A DNA stretch of 55,899 bases. It comes from an uncultured Bacteroidales bacterium (lineage in GTDB: Bacteria; Bacteroidota; Bacteroidia; Bacteroidales; F082). Both the position numbers and the translations under genes were made by a program. How positions within the stretch are numbered: the stretch's first letter is position 1; each line of letters starts with the position of its first letter. A model generated the notes under the pieces. The model ran no database searches, was not told the DNA's origin, and saw only the letters and a program-made list of their open reading frames with translations. Shown here piece after piece: positions 37,518 to 45,329 of the stretch. The stretch is taken from the NCBI GenBank assembly GCA_900318085.1, contig ONJF01000008.1:1-55899 (forward strand), given 5' to 3'.

Positions 37518-37727
37518 AGCGTTTGCTATTTGTTCTATTCGCATTGAAACCTAGGAAATTTCAAGAATAGTAAAAAGAACAAATCGTTATGCGACCCTAC
37601 TGCGGGTGTGATTTGTCTTTTACTTGGTTTTCCTAGGACCACAATGCGAGCAAATCATTGCCCGCAGTTTTTGTGTGTCCTATGGAAGACAAAATAGTAA
37701 CTGGTAGCAAACATAAAAACAAACGCT
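37518..37727 (+). ncRNA. Structured twin-hairpin element with complementary loops
   Basis: Hairpin A spans 37528-37584 with stems 37528-37535/37577-37584, 37536-37540/37565-37569 and 37544-37549/37559-37564 and a 9-nt loop CCTAGGAAA (37550-37558). Hairpin C spans 37599-37668 with stems 37599-37606/37661-37668, 37609-37615/37651-37657 and 37625-37628/37638-37641 and a 9-nt loop TTTCCTAGG (37629-37637). The two loops are exact reverse complements. Hairpin C ends in a T5 run like a terminator. Outer arms AGCGTTTG (37518-37525) and CAAACGCT (37720-37727) also pair. Whether it acts as RNA or as DNA is unknown; no family recognised. Confidence 0.6.
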
Positions 37728-37730
37728 ACA

Positions 37731-38957
37731 ATGAGTTACAATGAATTAGGGTCTATTAAGGCTTTCTATCAAAGCCGAGGAATTGACCACCTCGAATCAT
37801 TCACTATTTATCATGGTGATTGCAGAATACTACTACATGGAATCCCTGACAACTCCATAGACGCCATCTTTGCCGATCCGCCATATTTTCTCAGTAACGG
37901 CGGCATCAGCGTCCATAGCGGCAAGCAGGTATGCGTGGATAAAGGTGATTGGGATAAAGGCGGCACTCCAGAGTATATCTACGAGTTCAACCGCCAATGG
38001 CTTGCCTTGTGTCGTACCAAGTTGCGCGACGACGGCACGATTTGGATTAGCGGAACACATCACAACATTCATATCGTCATGCGCTGTCTGCAAGAGTTGG
38101 GCTACAAGGTGCTGAACACCATTACTTGGCAAAAGACAGACCCGCCGCCCAATCTTTCATGCCGTTATTTCAATTTCTCAACCGAGCTGATTATTTGGGC
38201 TCGCAAGTTTGAGAAGAAGCCGCATAAATTCAATTATGAAACGATGAAGCTGCTCAATGGTGGGCAGCAAATGACAGATGTCTGGCGCATTCCGGCAGTC
38301 AGCCTATGGGAGAAACAGCAAGGCAAACACCCGACGCAAAAGCCCTTGCGTTTACTCTATCGCATCATCCTTGCCTCTACCAACGAAGGCGACACCGTCA
38401 TGGATCCATTTAGCGGTTCAGGAACAACTGGCATTGCGGCCAATCTGCTCGGTCGTAAATACATTGGCATTGAGCAGGACGAGCAGTTCTGCGAGTTGTC
38501 CATGCGTCGCCGTCAAGCCTTGGAAGACGAGAATACGCGCAAGAAACTGTTTGACAAGATGCGCTCTACACCCGAAGAAACGACTGTGCTCATCAATCAC
38601 ATGCGCGAAAAAGATCGCGAAAAAGCGATGCTGTTGGGTATAACCTATGTGCGCGTTGGTGATGCCAAAGGCTCATTATTGGTCAAAGAAGGATTTGAGC
38701 GTTTGGGGTATGTGTGCCTACACACCAGAGGCGACGATCCCCAATTGTATAGACTAACCAAAAAAGGCTTTCAGATATGGACGGCTGAGGCATTGCGTGA
38801 GGAAGGCTTCTCTGCAGAGAACGCTCCTTATTACGCAGTGATGCGCTTTGATTCCTCGGAGCAAGTTACGTTTGACCAACCCATCGACCTTCACAGACGC
38901 CAGTACACCGAAGTCGCGCGCATACAACCGCTTAGCGATTTTATCGGGTTAAGATAG
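37731..38957 (+). CDS. Beta-class DNA methyltransferase (DpnA/HinfI-like)
   Basis: This 408-residue enzyme has the catalytic motif DPPY (49-52) before the AdoMet motif PFSGSGT (226-232), the order of beta-class amino-methyltransferases. The DPPYFLSNGG context is seen in the DpnA group, which makes N6-methyladenine. The usual domain ends near residue 270, so about 135 C-terminal residues form an extension with a helix-rich region (REKDREKAMLLGITYVRVGD) and RLTKKGFQIWTAEALREEGF. The extension may help bind DNA. With the Dam-type gene broken, this is the only intact methylase of the island. Its start lies 4 bp after the structured element. Confidence 0.85.
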   Translation: MSYNELGSIKAFYQSRGIDHLESFTIYHGDCRILLHGIPDNSIDAIFADPPYFLSNGGISVHSGKQVCVDKGDWDKGGTPEYIYEFNRQWLALCRTKLRDDGTIWISGTHHNIHIVMRCLQELGYKVLNTITWQKTDPPPNLSCRYFNFSTELIIWARKFEKKPHKFNYETMKLLNGGQQMTDVWRIPAVSLWEKQQGKHPTQKPLRLLYRIILASTNEGDTVMDPFSGSGTTGIAANLLGRKYIGIEQDEQFCELSMRRRQALEDENTRKKLFDKMRSTPEETTVLINHMREKDREKAMLLGITYVRVGDAKGSLLVKEGFERLGYVCLHTRGDDPQLYRLTKKGFQIWTAEALREEGFSAENAPYYAVMRFDSSEQVTFDQPIDLHRRQYTEVARIQPLSDFIGLR

Positions 38958-38965
38958 TGTGTTCT

Positions 38966-39226
38966 CAGTTCTTTCCAAAATGGAAATAACTGAAAAAATG
39001 ACTGTTGCAAAAATTGCAACTGTCATCTAATGAGTTGGGGAAAAGCAACCTGTCGGAAAATCCGACAAGTTCACTCAATTGTTTCATAGAAAAATCGGAA
39101 TTCCGATTTTTTAAGTTGTTGCAAAATATGCAATAACTGTCCCTGATGCGGAATAGTGGTATTTTCCAAAATGGAAATAACCACTCTAATTGAATTTGCC
39201 AGTTGCCGAGAAAAACTCGGTAACTG
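38966..39226. repeat. Array of seven short hairpins with A-rich loops
   Basis: Seven distinct inverted repeats lie at 38966-38992, 38998-39026, 39047-39071, 39090-39111, 39114-39138, 39155-39185 and 39200-39226. Six share one plan: an outer stem of 3-6 bp, a mismatch of 1-2 nt, an inner stem of 5-7 bp and an A-rich loop of 3-5 nt. The fourth is a perfect 22-bp palindrome. Stem sequences differ, so it is not a tandem repeat in the usual sense. It fills the gap between the methylase and parE and holds no convincing ORF. The last hairpin may end parE transcription. Confidence 0.75.
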
Positions 39227-39234
39227 ATAAAACA

Positions 39235-41163
39235 TCAAATCTTGTCCATGTTGGAATCATCTTCAATCCGCAGATTGTCGATGATGAACTTCTGGCGCTC
39301 CATGGTGTTTTTGCCCATGTAGTATTCCAACAGCTCCTTGATGCCGAAGTCGTAACGCAGGATGACGGGCTCGAGGCGCATGTTGGGACCGATGAAGCTA
39401 CGGAACTCGTCGGGGGAGATTTCGCCCAAGCCTTTGAAGCGGGTGATCTCAGCCTGTTTGCCACATTTCTCCTTGGCGGCGATGCGCTCCTCATCGGTGT
39501 AGCAATAGTAAGTCTCCTTCTTGTTGCGCACACGGAACAGAGGCGTCTGCAAGATGTAGACATGGCCGTTGCGGACCAAGTCGGGGTAGAACTGGAGGAA
39601 GAAGGTGAGCATCAACAGGCGGATGTGCATACCGTCGACATCGGCATCGGTGGCGATGACGATGTTGTTGTAACGCAGGTTCTCGATGTCCTCGTCGATG
39701 TTCAAGGCGGCCTGCAGCAGGTTGAACTCCTCGTTCTCGTAGCACACTTTCTTGGTCATACCCAAGCAGTTGAGCGGCTTACCGCGCAGGCTGAACACGG
39801 CCTGTGTCTGCACGTCGCGACTCTTGGTGATGCTTCCCGAAGCGGAGTCGCCCTCGGTGATGAAGATGGTGCTTTCGAGGCGTTTCTCGTGGTTGGTGTT
39901 GAGGTGGATGCGGCAGTCGCGGAGTTTGCGGTTGTTGAGACTGACCTTCTTGGCGCTCTCGCGGGCAGCCTTCTTGATGCCGGCAATCTCCTTGCGTTCC
40001 TTCTCGTTGGCTTGGATCTTGGCTTGCAACACGCTGACCGTTTCAGGGTTCTTGTGCAGGTAGTTGTCCAAGTGACGCTTCAGGATGTCGAAGACATAGG
40101 TTTTTAGGAATGGGCTGTCGTTGGTGCCATCGGGATTGTTGGGCGCGAGGTGGGTGGAGCCGAGCTTGGTCTTGGTCTGTGCCTCGAAGACGGGCTCTTG
40201 AATCCTTACGCACAAGGCGCAAACCAAGCCTTGGCGGATGTCGGCGGGTTCGTATTCCTTTTGGTAGAACTCACGCACCACGCGGGCGTAGCCCTCGCGG
40301 AAAGCGGACTGGTGTGTACCGCCTTCGGTGGTGTGCTGGCCATTGACGAAGGAATAGAAGTAGTCGCTCGACTGCCCGTTGACATGGGTGAAAGCGGCCT
40401 CGAAGTCGCCGTCCTTGATATGGATGATGGGGTAGAGGCCTTCGCCTTCCATGTTGTTTTGCAAAAGGTCGAGGAGGCCGTTCTTGGAATAATAGCGTTT
40501 GTCGTTATAGATTAGGCTCAAGCCACGGTTGAGGTAGGCATAGTTCCAAACGCGCTTCTCGATGTATTCATCCACATAGTGAAAGTTACCGAAAAGAGCA
40601 GAATCCGGGATGAACTCGGTGAGTGTTCCTGTGTCGCTATTGGAAGGAATGATACCAGAATCGCTGACCATCTTGCCCTGTGCAAACTCAACAATCCTTG
40701 TCTTGCCTTCACGGATAGACTGTACCCTGAAATAAGACGAGAGTGCGTTGACGGCCTTGGTACCCACACCGTTCAAGCCGACAGACTTTTGGAACACCTT
40801 GCTATCGTATTTTGCACCTGTATTCAGCTGCGATACAGCTTCTTTCAGCTTGCCCAGCGGGATGCCGCGACCATAGTCGCGGATGCTGACCTTCTTGACG
40901 GCCTTGTCGACCGTCACCTCAATCTTCTTGCCGAAGCCGGAAGTGAACTCGTCGATGGAGTTGTCGATCACCTCTTTGATGAGCACATAGATGCCGTCGT
41001 CCTGCGAGGCGCCGTCGCCGAGTTTGCCGATATACATACCCGGACGGCGACGGATGTGCTCCATGTCCTCGAGGTGGACGATGCTGTCGTCGTTATAGTT
41101 TTCTACAGTAGGTGAGGGGGCGCTATCTTGCGCAAAAATGTCGTCGTCGATGATTTCGCTCAT
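39235..41163 (-). CDS. parE: DNA topoisomerase IV subunit B
   Basis: This 642-residue type IIA topoisomerase ATPase subunit has the GHKL motifs [19 protein letters not shown] and [15 protein letters not shown] and the Toprim motifs [11 protein letters not shown] and [13 protein letters not shown]. It pairs with ParC to unlink daughter chromosomes. Length and motif order fit ParE of Bacteroidota rather than GyrB. No parC is seen next to it in this window. Its 3' end borders the hairpin array, and a dispersed repeat lies just upstream of its promoter. Confidence 0.92.
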   Translation of the reverse strand: MSEIIDDDIFAQDSAPSPTVENYNDDSIVHLEDMEHIRRRPGMYIGKLGDGASQDDGIYVLIKEVIDNSIDEFTSGFGKKIEVTVDKAVKKVSIRDYGRGIPLGKLKEAVSQLNTGAKYDSKVFQKSVGLNGVGTKAVNALSSYFRVQSIREGKTRIVEFAQGKMVSDSGIIPSNSDTGTLTEFIPDSALFGNFHYVDEYIEKRVWNYAYLNRGLSLIYNDKRYYSKNGLLDLLQNNMEGEGLYPIIHIKDGDFEAAFTHVNGQSSDYFYSFVNGQHTTEGGTHQSAFREGYARVVREFYQKEYEPADIRQGLVCALCVRIQEPVFEAQTKTKLGSTHLAPNNPDGTNDSPFLKTYVFDILKRHLDNYLHKNPETVSVLQAKIQANEKERKEIAGIKKAARESAKKVSLNNRKLRDCRIHLNTNHEKRLESTIFITEGDSASGSITKSRDVQTQAVFSLRGKPLNCLGMTKKVCYENEEFNLLQAALNIDEDIENLRYNNIVIATDADVDGMHIRLLMLTFFLQFYPDLVRNGHVYILQTPLFRVRNKKETYYCYTDEERIAAKEKCGKQAEITRFKGLGEISPDEFRSFIGPNMRLEPVILRYDFGIKELLEYYMGKNTMERQKFIIDNLRIEDDSNMDKI

Positions 41164-41179
41164 AGAAAATGATTTTGTG

Positions 41180-41187
41180 CAAAATTA
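41180..41187 (-). promoter_or_regulatory. -7 promoter element for parE
   Basis: CAAAATTA on the plus strand is TAATTTTG on the minus strand, 16 bp before the start codon. Confidence 0.6.
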
Positions 41188-41233
41188 CGAAAAAACTCGC
41201 AAATATTTTTCTTCTATTTGCTTTTTATCTTTT

Positions 41234-41320
41234 AACACGAATTGCCATGAATATGTCATGAATTATATAGAATTATTTTTGGAAATTCATGGTTAATTCG
41301 TGGCCATTCGTGTAAATAAT
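41234..41320. repeat. Dispersed palindromic repeat, copy 1
   Basis: Arms CACGAATT-G-CCATGAAT (41236-41252) and ATTCATGG-TT-AATTCGTG (41285-41302) pair across an AT-rich middle. The same element, diverged, recurs at 51994-52075 in the same orientation. Both copies lie between the stop of one leftward gene and the promoter of the next. Confidence 0.7.
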
Positions 41321-42615
41321 CAAATTTGCTTTTTTACTATTCTATTCCATTCAGCTTTCACCCAGTTCCAATCTTCTTGATTTGGAATCAGTTGGTTAAG
41401 CTTGCTTCCTGTTTGTTTGTGGAACACAATCCATTGGTAAACAAATAATGCGAAATATGTCAATGTTGTGGTAATGGCTGCACCACGAATACCCAACCAG
41501 GGAATCATAACGAAGGCAGAAATGAGTGTCACCGAAAGGCCAATAAGCGAAGCATAGAGGTTGTATTTCGGCTTTCCCGTGCCAGAGAAATAGTTGAACA
41601 AAACGGTGTGGGCGGAGAAAAACACGATGCCTGGCGACATCAGCAGGATGACGGTTCGGATGCCTGCAAACTCGCCTGAAAATAGCCATTCGTAGAAGGC
41701 CGTAGGCAGCAGGCAGATGATTAATAAAGCAGTGAAAGTCAGTAAGACGGAGAGTTTCATGAACCTCATGGTGAGCACGGAGGCCCTTTGCTTTTGCTCG
41801 GTGTTGCTCAAAGCCGAAAATTCCACCAATCCGATGCTTTGCCCTATGATGTTCACGCCCTCAGTCACTTGAGTGCCCAAGGCATATACTCCAATTTGTT
41901 GCTCACTGCAGTTGGTTTTCAGCAGATAGAGACTCAAGCGTTTGTTGAGTGTACTGACCAAGGTGGAAAGCTGCATGAACGCCCCGTAATGGAACAATTC
42001 CTTGAAGCTGCTTTTCAGCGGTTCTTTGCCTTCCTTACGCAGGGTGGGGAAGAGCAAGACCCATCCGACGAGCGTGGCCAGGCTGTAACCGGACAGTTGC
42101 GAATAGAGCAGTGCTTTCGCTGTCCTGATGTTCAAGCCGAAAATCAAGACGGCCATCATCGAAACTTGGGTGAGTATCTGTATGAGAAATAGCCAGTTAT
42201 AAGTCGCCACTTTTTCCTTCCCGAGGTAATGGTTGAGGTTGAATTCGTGCAGGCTATAGATGAAGGTCATCAACAGGACGAGCCATGCGTAACCCTCGGG
42301 GACAATGGTGTGATAAAAGCCTGGGAACAAATGCAAAATACTGAACAACAGTAGATAAGCCAACATTACAATGACAATCCAGCCGTATGAGATCTTCATC
42401 AGCGTGGCGAGTTTCTTTCTTGGCGTGAAATACACCAGTCCGCTGCCAGCAATGAGTTCGATGCCAATTAATAAAAAGGTGATGTCGGTCTGGGCAATGA
42501 AGGCCTTTCCCCATTCGGCGGCACCGAGAAACCGGGTGCCCATGATGAGGGTAGCCAATTGTGTCAGCACATTGACCGCTTTCGCGGCTCCCGTTCCGAG
42601 GATTTTTTTGAACAT
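41320..42615 (-). CDS. Polysaccharide flippase-like membrane protein (Wzx/MATE type)
   Basis: This 431-residue protein has about 12 membrane segments, a start FKKILGTGAAKAVNVLTQLA typical of O-antigen flippases, and conserved lysine/arginine-rich loops (GTGKPKYNLYASLIGL). Such proteins move lipid-linked glycans across the inner membrane. No glycosyltransferases sit beside it, so the substrate is unknown. The divergent CapA-type gene shares its promoter region, which hints at a shared theme of surface polymers. Confidence 0.8.
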   Translation of the reverse strand: MFKKILGTGAAKAVNVLTQLATLIMGTRFLGAAEWGKAFIAQTDITFLLIGIELIAGSGLVYFTPRKKLATLMKISYGWIVIVMLAYLLLFSILHLFPGFYHTIVPEGYAWLVLLMTFIYSLHEFNLNHYLGKEKVATYNWLFLIQILTQVSMMAVLIFGLNIRTAKALLYSQLSGYSLATLVGWVLLFPTLRKEGKEPLKSSFKELFHYGAFMQLSTLVSTLNKRLSLYLLKTNCSEQQIGVYALGTQVTEGVNIIGQSIGLVEFSALSNTEQKQRASVLTMRFMKLSVLLTFTALLIICLLPTAFYEWLFSGEFAGIRTVILLMSPGIVFFSAHTVLFNYFSGTGKPKYNLYASLIGLSVTLISAFVMIPWLGIRGAAITTTLTYFALFVYQWIVFHKQTGSKLNQLIPNQEDWNWVKAEWNRIVKKQI

Positions 42616-42641
42616 TTTTCAGCCGAAATCGAATTAATGGG

Positions 42642-42649
42642 CAAAAATA
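42642..42649 (-). promoter_or_regulatory. -7 promoter element for the flippase-like gene
   Basis: CAAAAATA on the plus strand is TATTTTTG on the minus strand, 26 bp before the start codon and 13 bp from the divergent element at 42663-42670. Confidence 0.55.
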
Positions 42650-42662
42650 CAAAAATACTCAC

Positions 42663-42670
42663 TATCTTTG
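42663..42670 (+). promoter_or_regulatory. -7 promoter element for the CapA operon
   Basis: TATCTTTG is an exact TAnnTTTG match 27 bp before the start codon at 42698. It excludes the longer reading frame that begins at 42668. Confidence 0.65.
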
Positions 42671-42697
42671 CAAACTTTCTATAAGATAGCGAACACT

Positions 42698-43729
42698 ATG
42701 AAACGCTTTTCACATTTGTTGAAGGCGACATTTTTGTTTTTGTCGCTTTTGCCGGGGGTGCTTCTGGCACAGGACACCTTGACCATCGTTGCCGTCGGCG
42801 ATGTGATGTTGGGGACGATATTTCCCAAGCGCTCGGACTTGGCTGACGAGGAAACGGCCAAACATTTCTTCGATGAGGTGAAACCCTATTTCAAGGGTGA
42901 TGTCGTCTTTTGCAATATGGAAGGCGTGCTGGCCGACAGCCTGGTCAAGGAGTGCAAGATGTTCTGTTTCGGCATGCCGTCGACCTATGTCAAATACTAT
43001 AAAGACGCTGGCTTCAACCTGATCAGCGTGGGCAACAACCATAGCAATGACTTCCGCCAATATGGACGCGACAATACGACGAAGGTGCTCAACGCCAACC
43101 ACTTGAATTGGGCGGGTTTTCAGACCAAACCCACTGCGACCTTTACCATCAATGGCGTGCGCTATGGCTTCTGCGCTTTTTCGCCCAACACAGCCATCGT
43201 TCCACTTCACGATTATGCCAATATGAAAGACCTTGTGGGACAGCTGCGAAAAACATGCGACATTGTCATTGTCTCGATGCATTGTGGCGGTGAGGGAACC
43301 AGTTACCAACATGTCACACGCAAGGATGACTATTACATCGAGCAAAACCGTGGCAATGCTTATGAGTTTGCCCATCTCGCCATTGACGCAGGTGCCGACT
43401 TGGTGTTGGGTCACGGACCGCATGTGACGCGTGGCGTGGAGATCTACAACGGCAAGTTCATCGCCTACAGCATGGGTAACTTCGCCACTTACAGCCAAAT
43501 CAAGATCGCTGGTCTGCTCGGTGTCGCTCCCATCTTCAGGATTCGCCTCGATGCCAAGACGGGCGATTTCATCGACGCGCAGGTAATCTCGACCTACCAG
43601 AGCAACCCCAATACGGGTCCTCATATTGATCAGAACGAACAGGCTCTCAAACTCATCAAATCGTTGAGCGCCAAAGACTTTTACGATAATCCGCCTACCA
43701 TCTCCGACGATGGCTGGATCACAAAATGA
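42698..43729 (+). CDS. CapA-family metallophosphatase-fold protein
   Basis: This 343-residue protein has a signal peptide (cleavage near LLAQ, residue 25) and the CapA/PgsA motifs: AVGDVMLG, VFCNMEGVLAD, VGNNHSNDF, VSMHCGGEG, VLGHGPHVTRG and SMGNFATYS. The family is linked to anchoring or synthesis of poly-gamma-glutamate and related capsules, and has a calcineurin-like fold. No capB/capC genes are seen, so the polymer and activity are open. It heads an operon with the propeller lipoprotein (8 bp later). Confidence 0.9.
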   Translation: MKRFSHLLKATFLFLSLLPGVLLAQDTLTIVAVGDVMLGTIFPKRSDLADEETAKHFFDEVKPYFKGDVVFCNMEGVLADSLVKECKMFCFGMPSTYVKYYKDAGFNLISVGNNHSNDFRQYGRDNTTKVLNANHLNWAGFQTKPTATFTINGVRYGFCAFSPNTAIVPLHDYANMKDLVGQLRKTCDIVIVSMHCGGEGTSYQHVTRKDDYYIEQNRGNAYEFAHLAIDAGADLVLGHGPHVTRGVEIYNGKFIAYSMGNFATYSQIKIAGLLGVAPIFRIRLDAKTGDFIDAQVISTYQSNPNTGPHIDQNEQALKLIKSLSAKDFYDNPPTISDDGWITK

Positions 43730-43736
43730 CAGCATT

Positions 43737-45326
43737 ATGAAGCAACTAACCTTATTGTTCCTTTTCGGTTTTTTAATGGCCGGTCCGTCATGCTCGACGG
43801 AACATCCGCAAGTCGTCGTCGAAGCAGCCGACACATTGGTCGTGGATACGATACCCGCTGTGGTCGTTGATCCGGGTTTCCCTGACACTATGTTTGCCTC
43901 TGCGGAGAAGGTGATGTTTGTTATCGACACCATTGACGCCATGTTGCCTAGTGAGTTGTCGGATCTCGAAGATCTTTACAAAGACGCTCCTGGCATCTTC
44001 ATGTTCCGTGGCTCGCCGTCGCGTAATCCCAATTACTGTGGTCATCTGCATGGCGATTCCGTCAAGATAGGCCTTGACTGGGTCTTCACGACAAGTATGG
44101 ACTCCTCGAAAACCTCGCACGGCGTGTGGGGTGGTGGCACGGGATGGACGGGACAGCCGCTCTATGTCCTTTGGCCCGACAGCCTCGTCGACCGATTCAG
44201 GCAGATGAAAGGTATCGTGACCAATGATTTCAATGCCCAGGAAATTATGTTTGCCTCGCTTTGTGGTAAGTTATATTTCCTTGACTTCCAAACGGGTAAG
44301 GAGAGTCGAAAGAGCTTCGATACCCAAAATGTGCTGAAAGGTACGCCTTCGCTCAATCCTTTCCTCAACGGTCATCTCTATGTGGGTCACGGTGTCCAGA
44401 AGCATACGCCTTTTGGGACCATCGTCTTCGATCTGTTCTCGCATTCGGAGAAATATGCTTTTGGCAAAGATCCCAAAGCATGGCGTGGCTGGTGTGCCTA
44501 TGACTCATCGCCAGTGGTGGTGGGTGGCTTCGTCTTCCGTCCGGGTGAAAACGGTACCATTTATAAGTACTACATCGGTGACGGCGGCTACCAACTCCAG
44601 TCGACCTTACGCTATTCGTTGACCAAGTCGAAGAGCTCGCCGGGCATTGAGTCGTCGATGGCGGTGTGCAAGAACTATGGCTACACAACAGACAATGCGG
44701 GCAATGTCTTGTGTATCAACCTGAATACCTTAAAGCCCGTATGGCATTATTCCAATCATGACGATACTGACGCCACGCCTCTCGTGGATGTGGAAGATGG
44801 CGTTCCTTTCGTCTATACGGGTTGTGAGGTCGACCGCCAAGGCAATGCTGGCACATGTCATTTCGTCAAGTTGAACGGCTTGACGGGTGAGGTGGTCTGG
44901 GACGACACCGTCTCGTGCAAGCGCATCCACTTCGGTGAGAAGAGCCTTGATGGCGGCATGTACGGATCGCCTTTGTTGGGTGGCGGAGACTGTGAAGGCA
45001 TGATCTTCAGCAATTTCTGCGTCAACAAGACCAAAGTCCCGGGATGGCTTATCGGTTTCGACAAGGCTGACGGCCATGTCGTTTGCCGCACCAGGACGAA
45101 GCACTACTGCTGGTCGTCGCCCGTGCCGTTCTATAATGACAACAATGAGATGTTTATCTTCACCGCCGACACGGGTGGCTATGTCTATCTCATCAAGGCA
45201 AAGACGGGCGAGATCGTGGCCACGGAGAAGATCGGAAGCAATTTCGAGTCTTCACCCATTGTGGTCGACGACAAAATTATTTTGGGCTCGAGGGGAAATA
45301 AAATCTACAAAATCTCGTTACAATAA
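43737..45326 (+). CDS. Beta-propeller (PQQ-like) lipoprotein
   Basis: This 529-residue protein begins MKQLTLLFLFGF with lipobox AGPSC (C19). It has repeated blade-like units with WD/PQQ-type motifs, such as VYLIKAKTGEIVATEKIGSN, KLYFLDFQTGKESRKSF and FVKLNGLTGEVVWDD. This indicates an eight-bladed PQQ-like propeller used as a scaffold or ligand-binding domain rather than a quinoprotein enzyme. ATG at 43737 is chosen because of the lipobox. It is the middle gene of the operon; the esterase-LysM gene starts 3 bp after its stop. Confidence 0.8.
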   Translation: MKQLTLLFLFGFLMAGPSCSTEHPQVVVEAADTLVVDTIPAVVVDPGFPDTMFASAEKVMFVIDTIDAMLPSELSDLEDLYKDAPGIFMFRGSPSRNPNYCGHLHGDSVKIGLDWVFTTSMDSSKTSHGVWGGGTGWTGQPLYVLWPDSLVDRFRQMKGIVTNDFNAQEIMFASLCGKLYFLDFQTGKESRKSFDTQNVLKGTPSLNPFLNGHLYVGHGVQKHTPFGTIVFDLFSHSEKYAFGKDPKAWRGWCAYDSSPVVVGGFVFRPGENGTIYKYYIGDGGYQLQSTLRYSLTKSKSSPGIESSMAVCKNYGYTTDNAGNVLCINLNTLKPVWHYSNHDDTDATPLVDVEDGVPFVYTGCEVDRQGNAGTCHFVKLNGLTGEVVWDDTVSCKRIHFGEKSLDGGMYGSPLLGGGDCEGMIFSNFCVNKTKVPGWLIGFDKADGHVVCRTRTKHYCWSSPVPFYNDNNEMFIFTADTGGYVYLIKAKTGEIVATEKIGSNFESSPIVVDDKIILGSRGNKIYKISLQ

Positions 45327-45329
45327 CCT

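Noticed and set aside
37518-37727. Retron msr/msd-type non-coding RNA
   Set aside because: The paired outer ends and long hairpins are suggestive, but no reverse transcriptase gene is present; the adjacent gene is a DNA methylase.
37518-37727. Integron attC site
   Set aside because: No core sites of the RYYYAAC/GTTRRRY kind bound the hairpins and there is no integrase.
38979-39029. Short ORF of 16 codons (MEITEKMTVAKIATVI) within the hairpin array
   Set aside because: Its codons are simply the hairpin arms; there is no promoter and no conservation can be shown.
38966-39226. CRISPR-like array in the hairpin cluster
   Set aside because: The units are not the same repeat separated by equal spacers; stems differ in sequence, gaps range from 2 to 20 bp, and there are no cas genes.
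42710-43942. 410-codon frame opposite the CapA-type gene
   Set aside because: It crosses the end of capA and the start of the next gene, and shows no signal peptide or motif.
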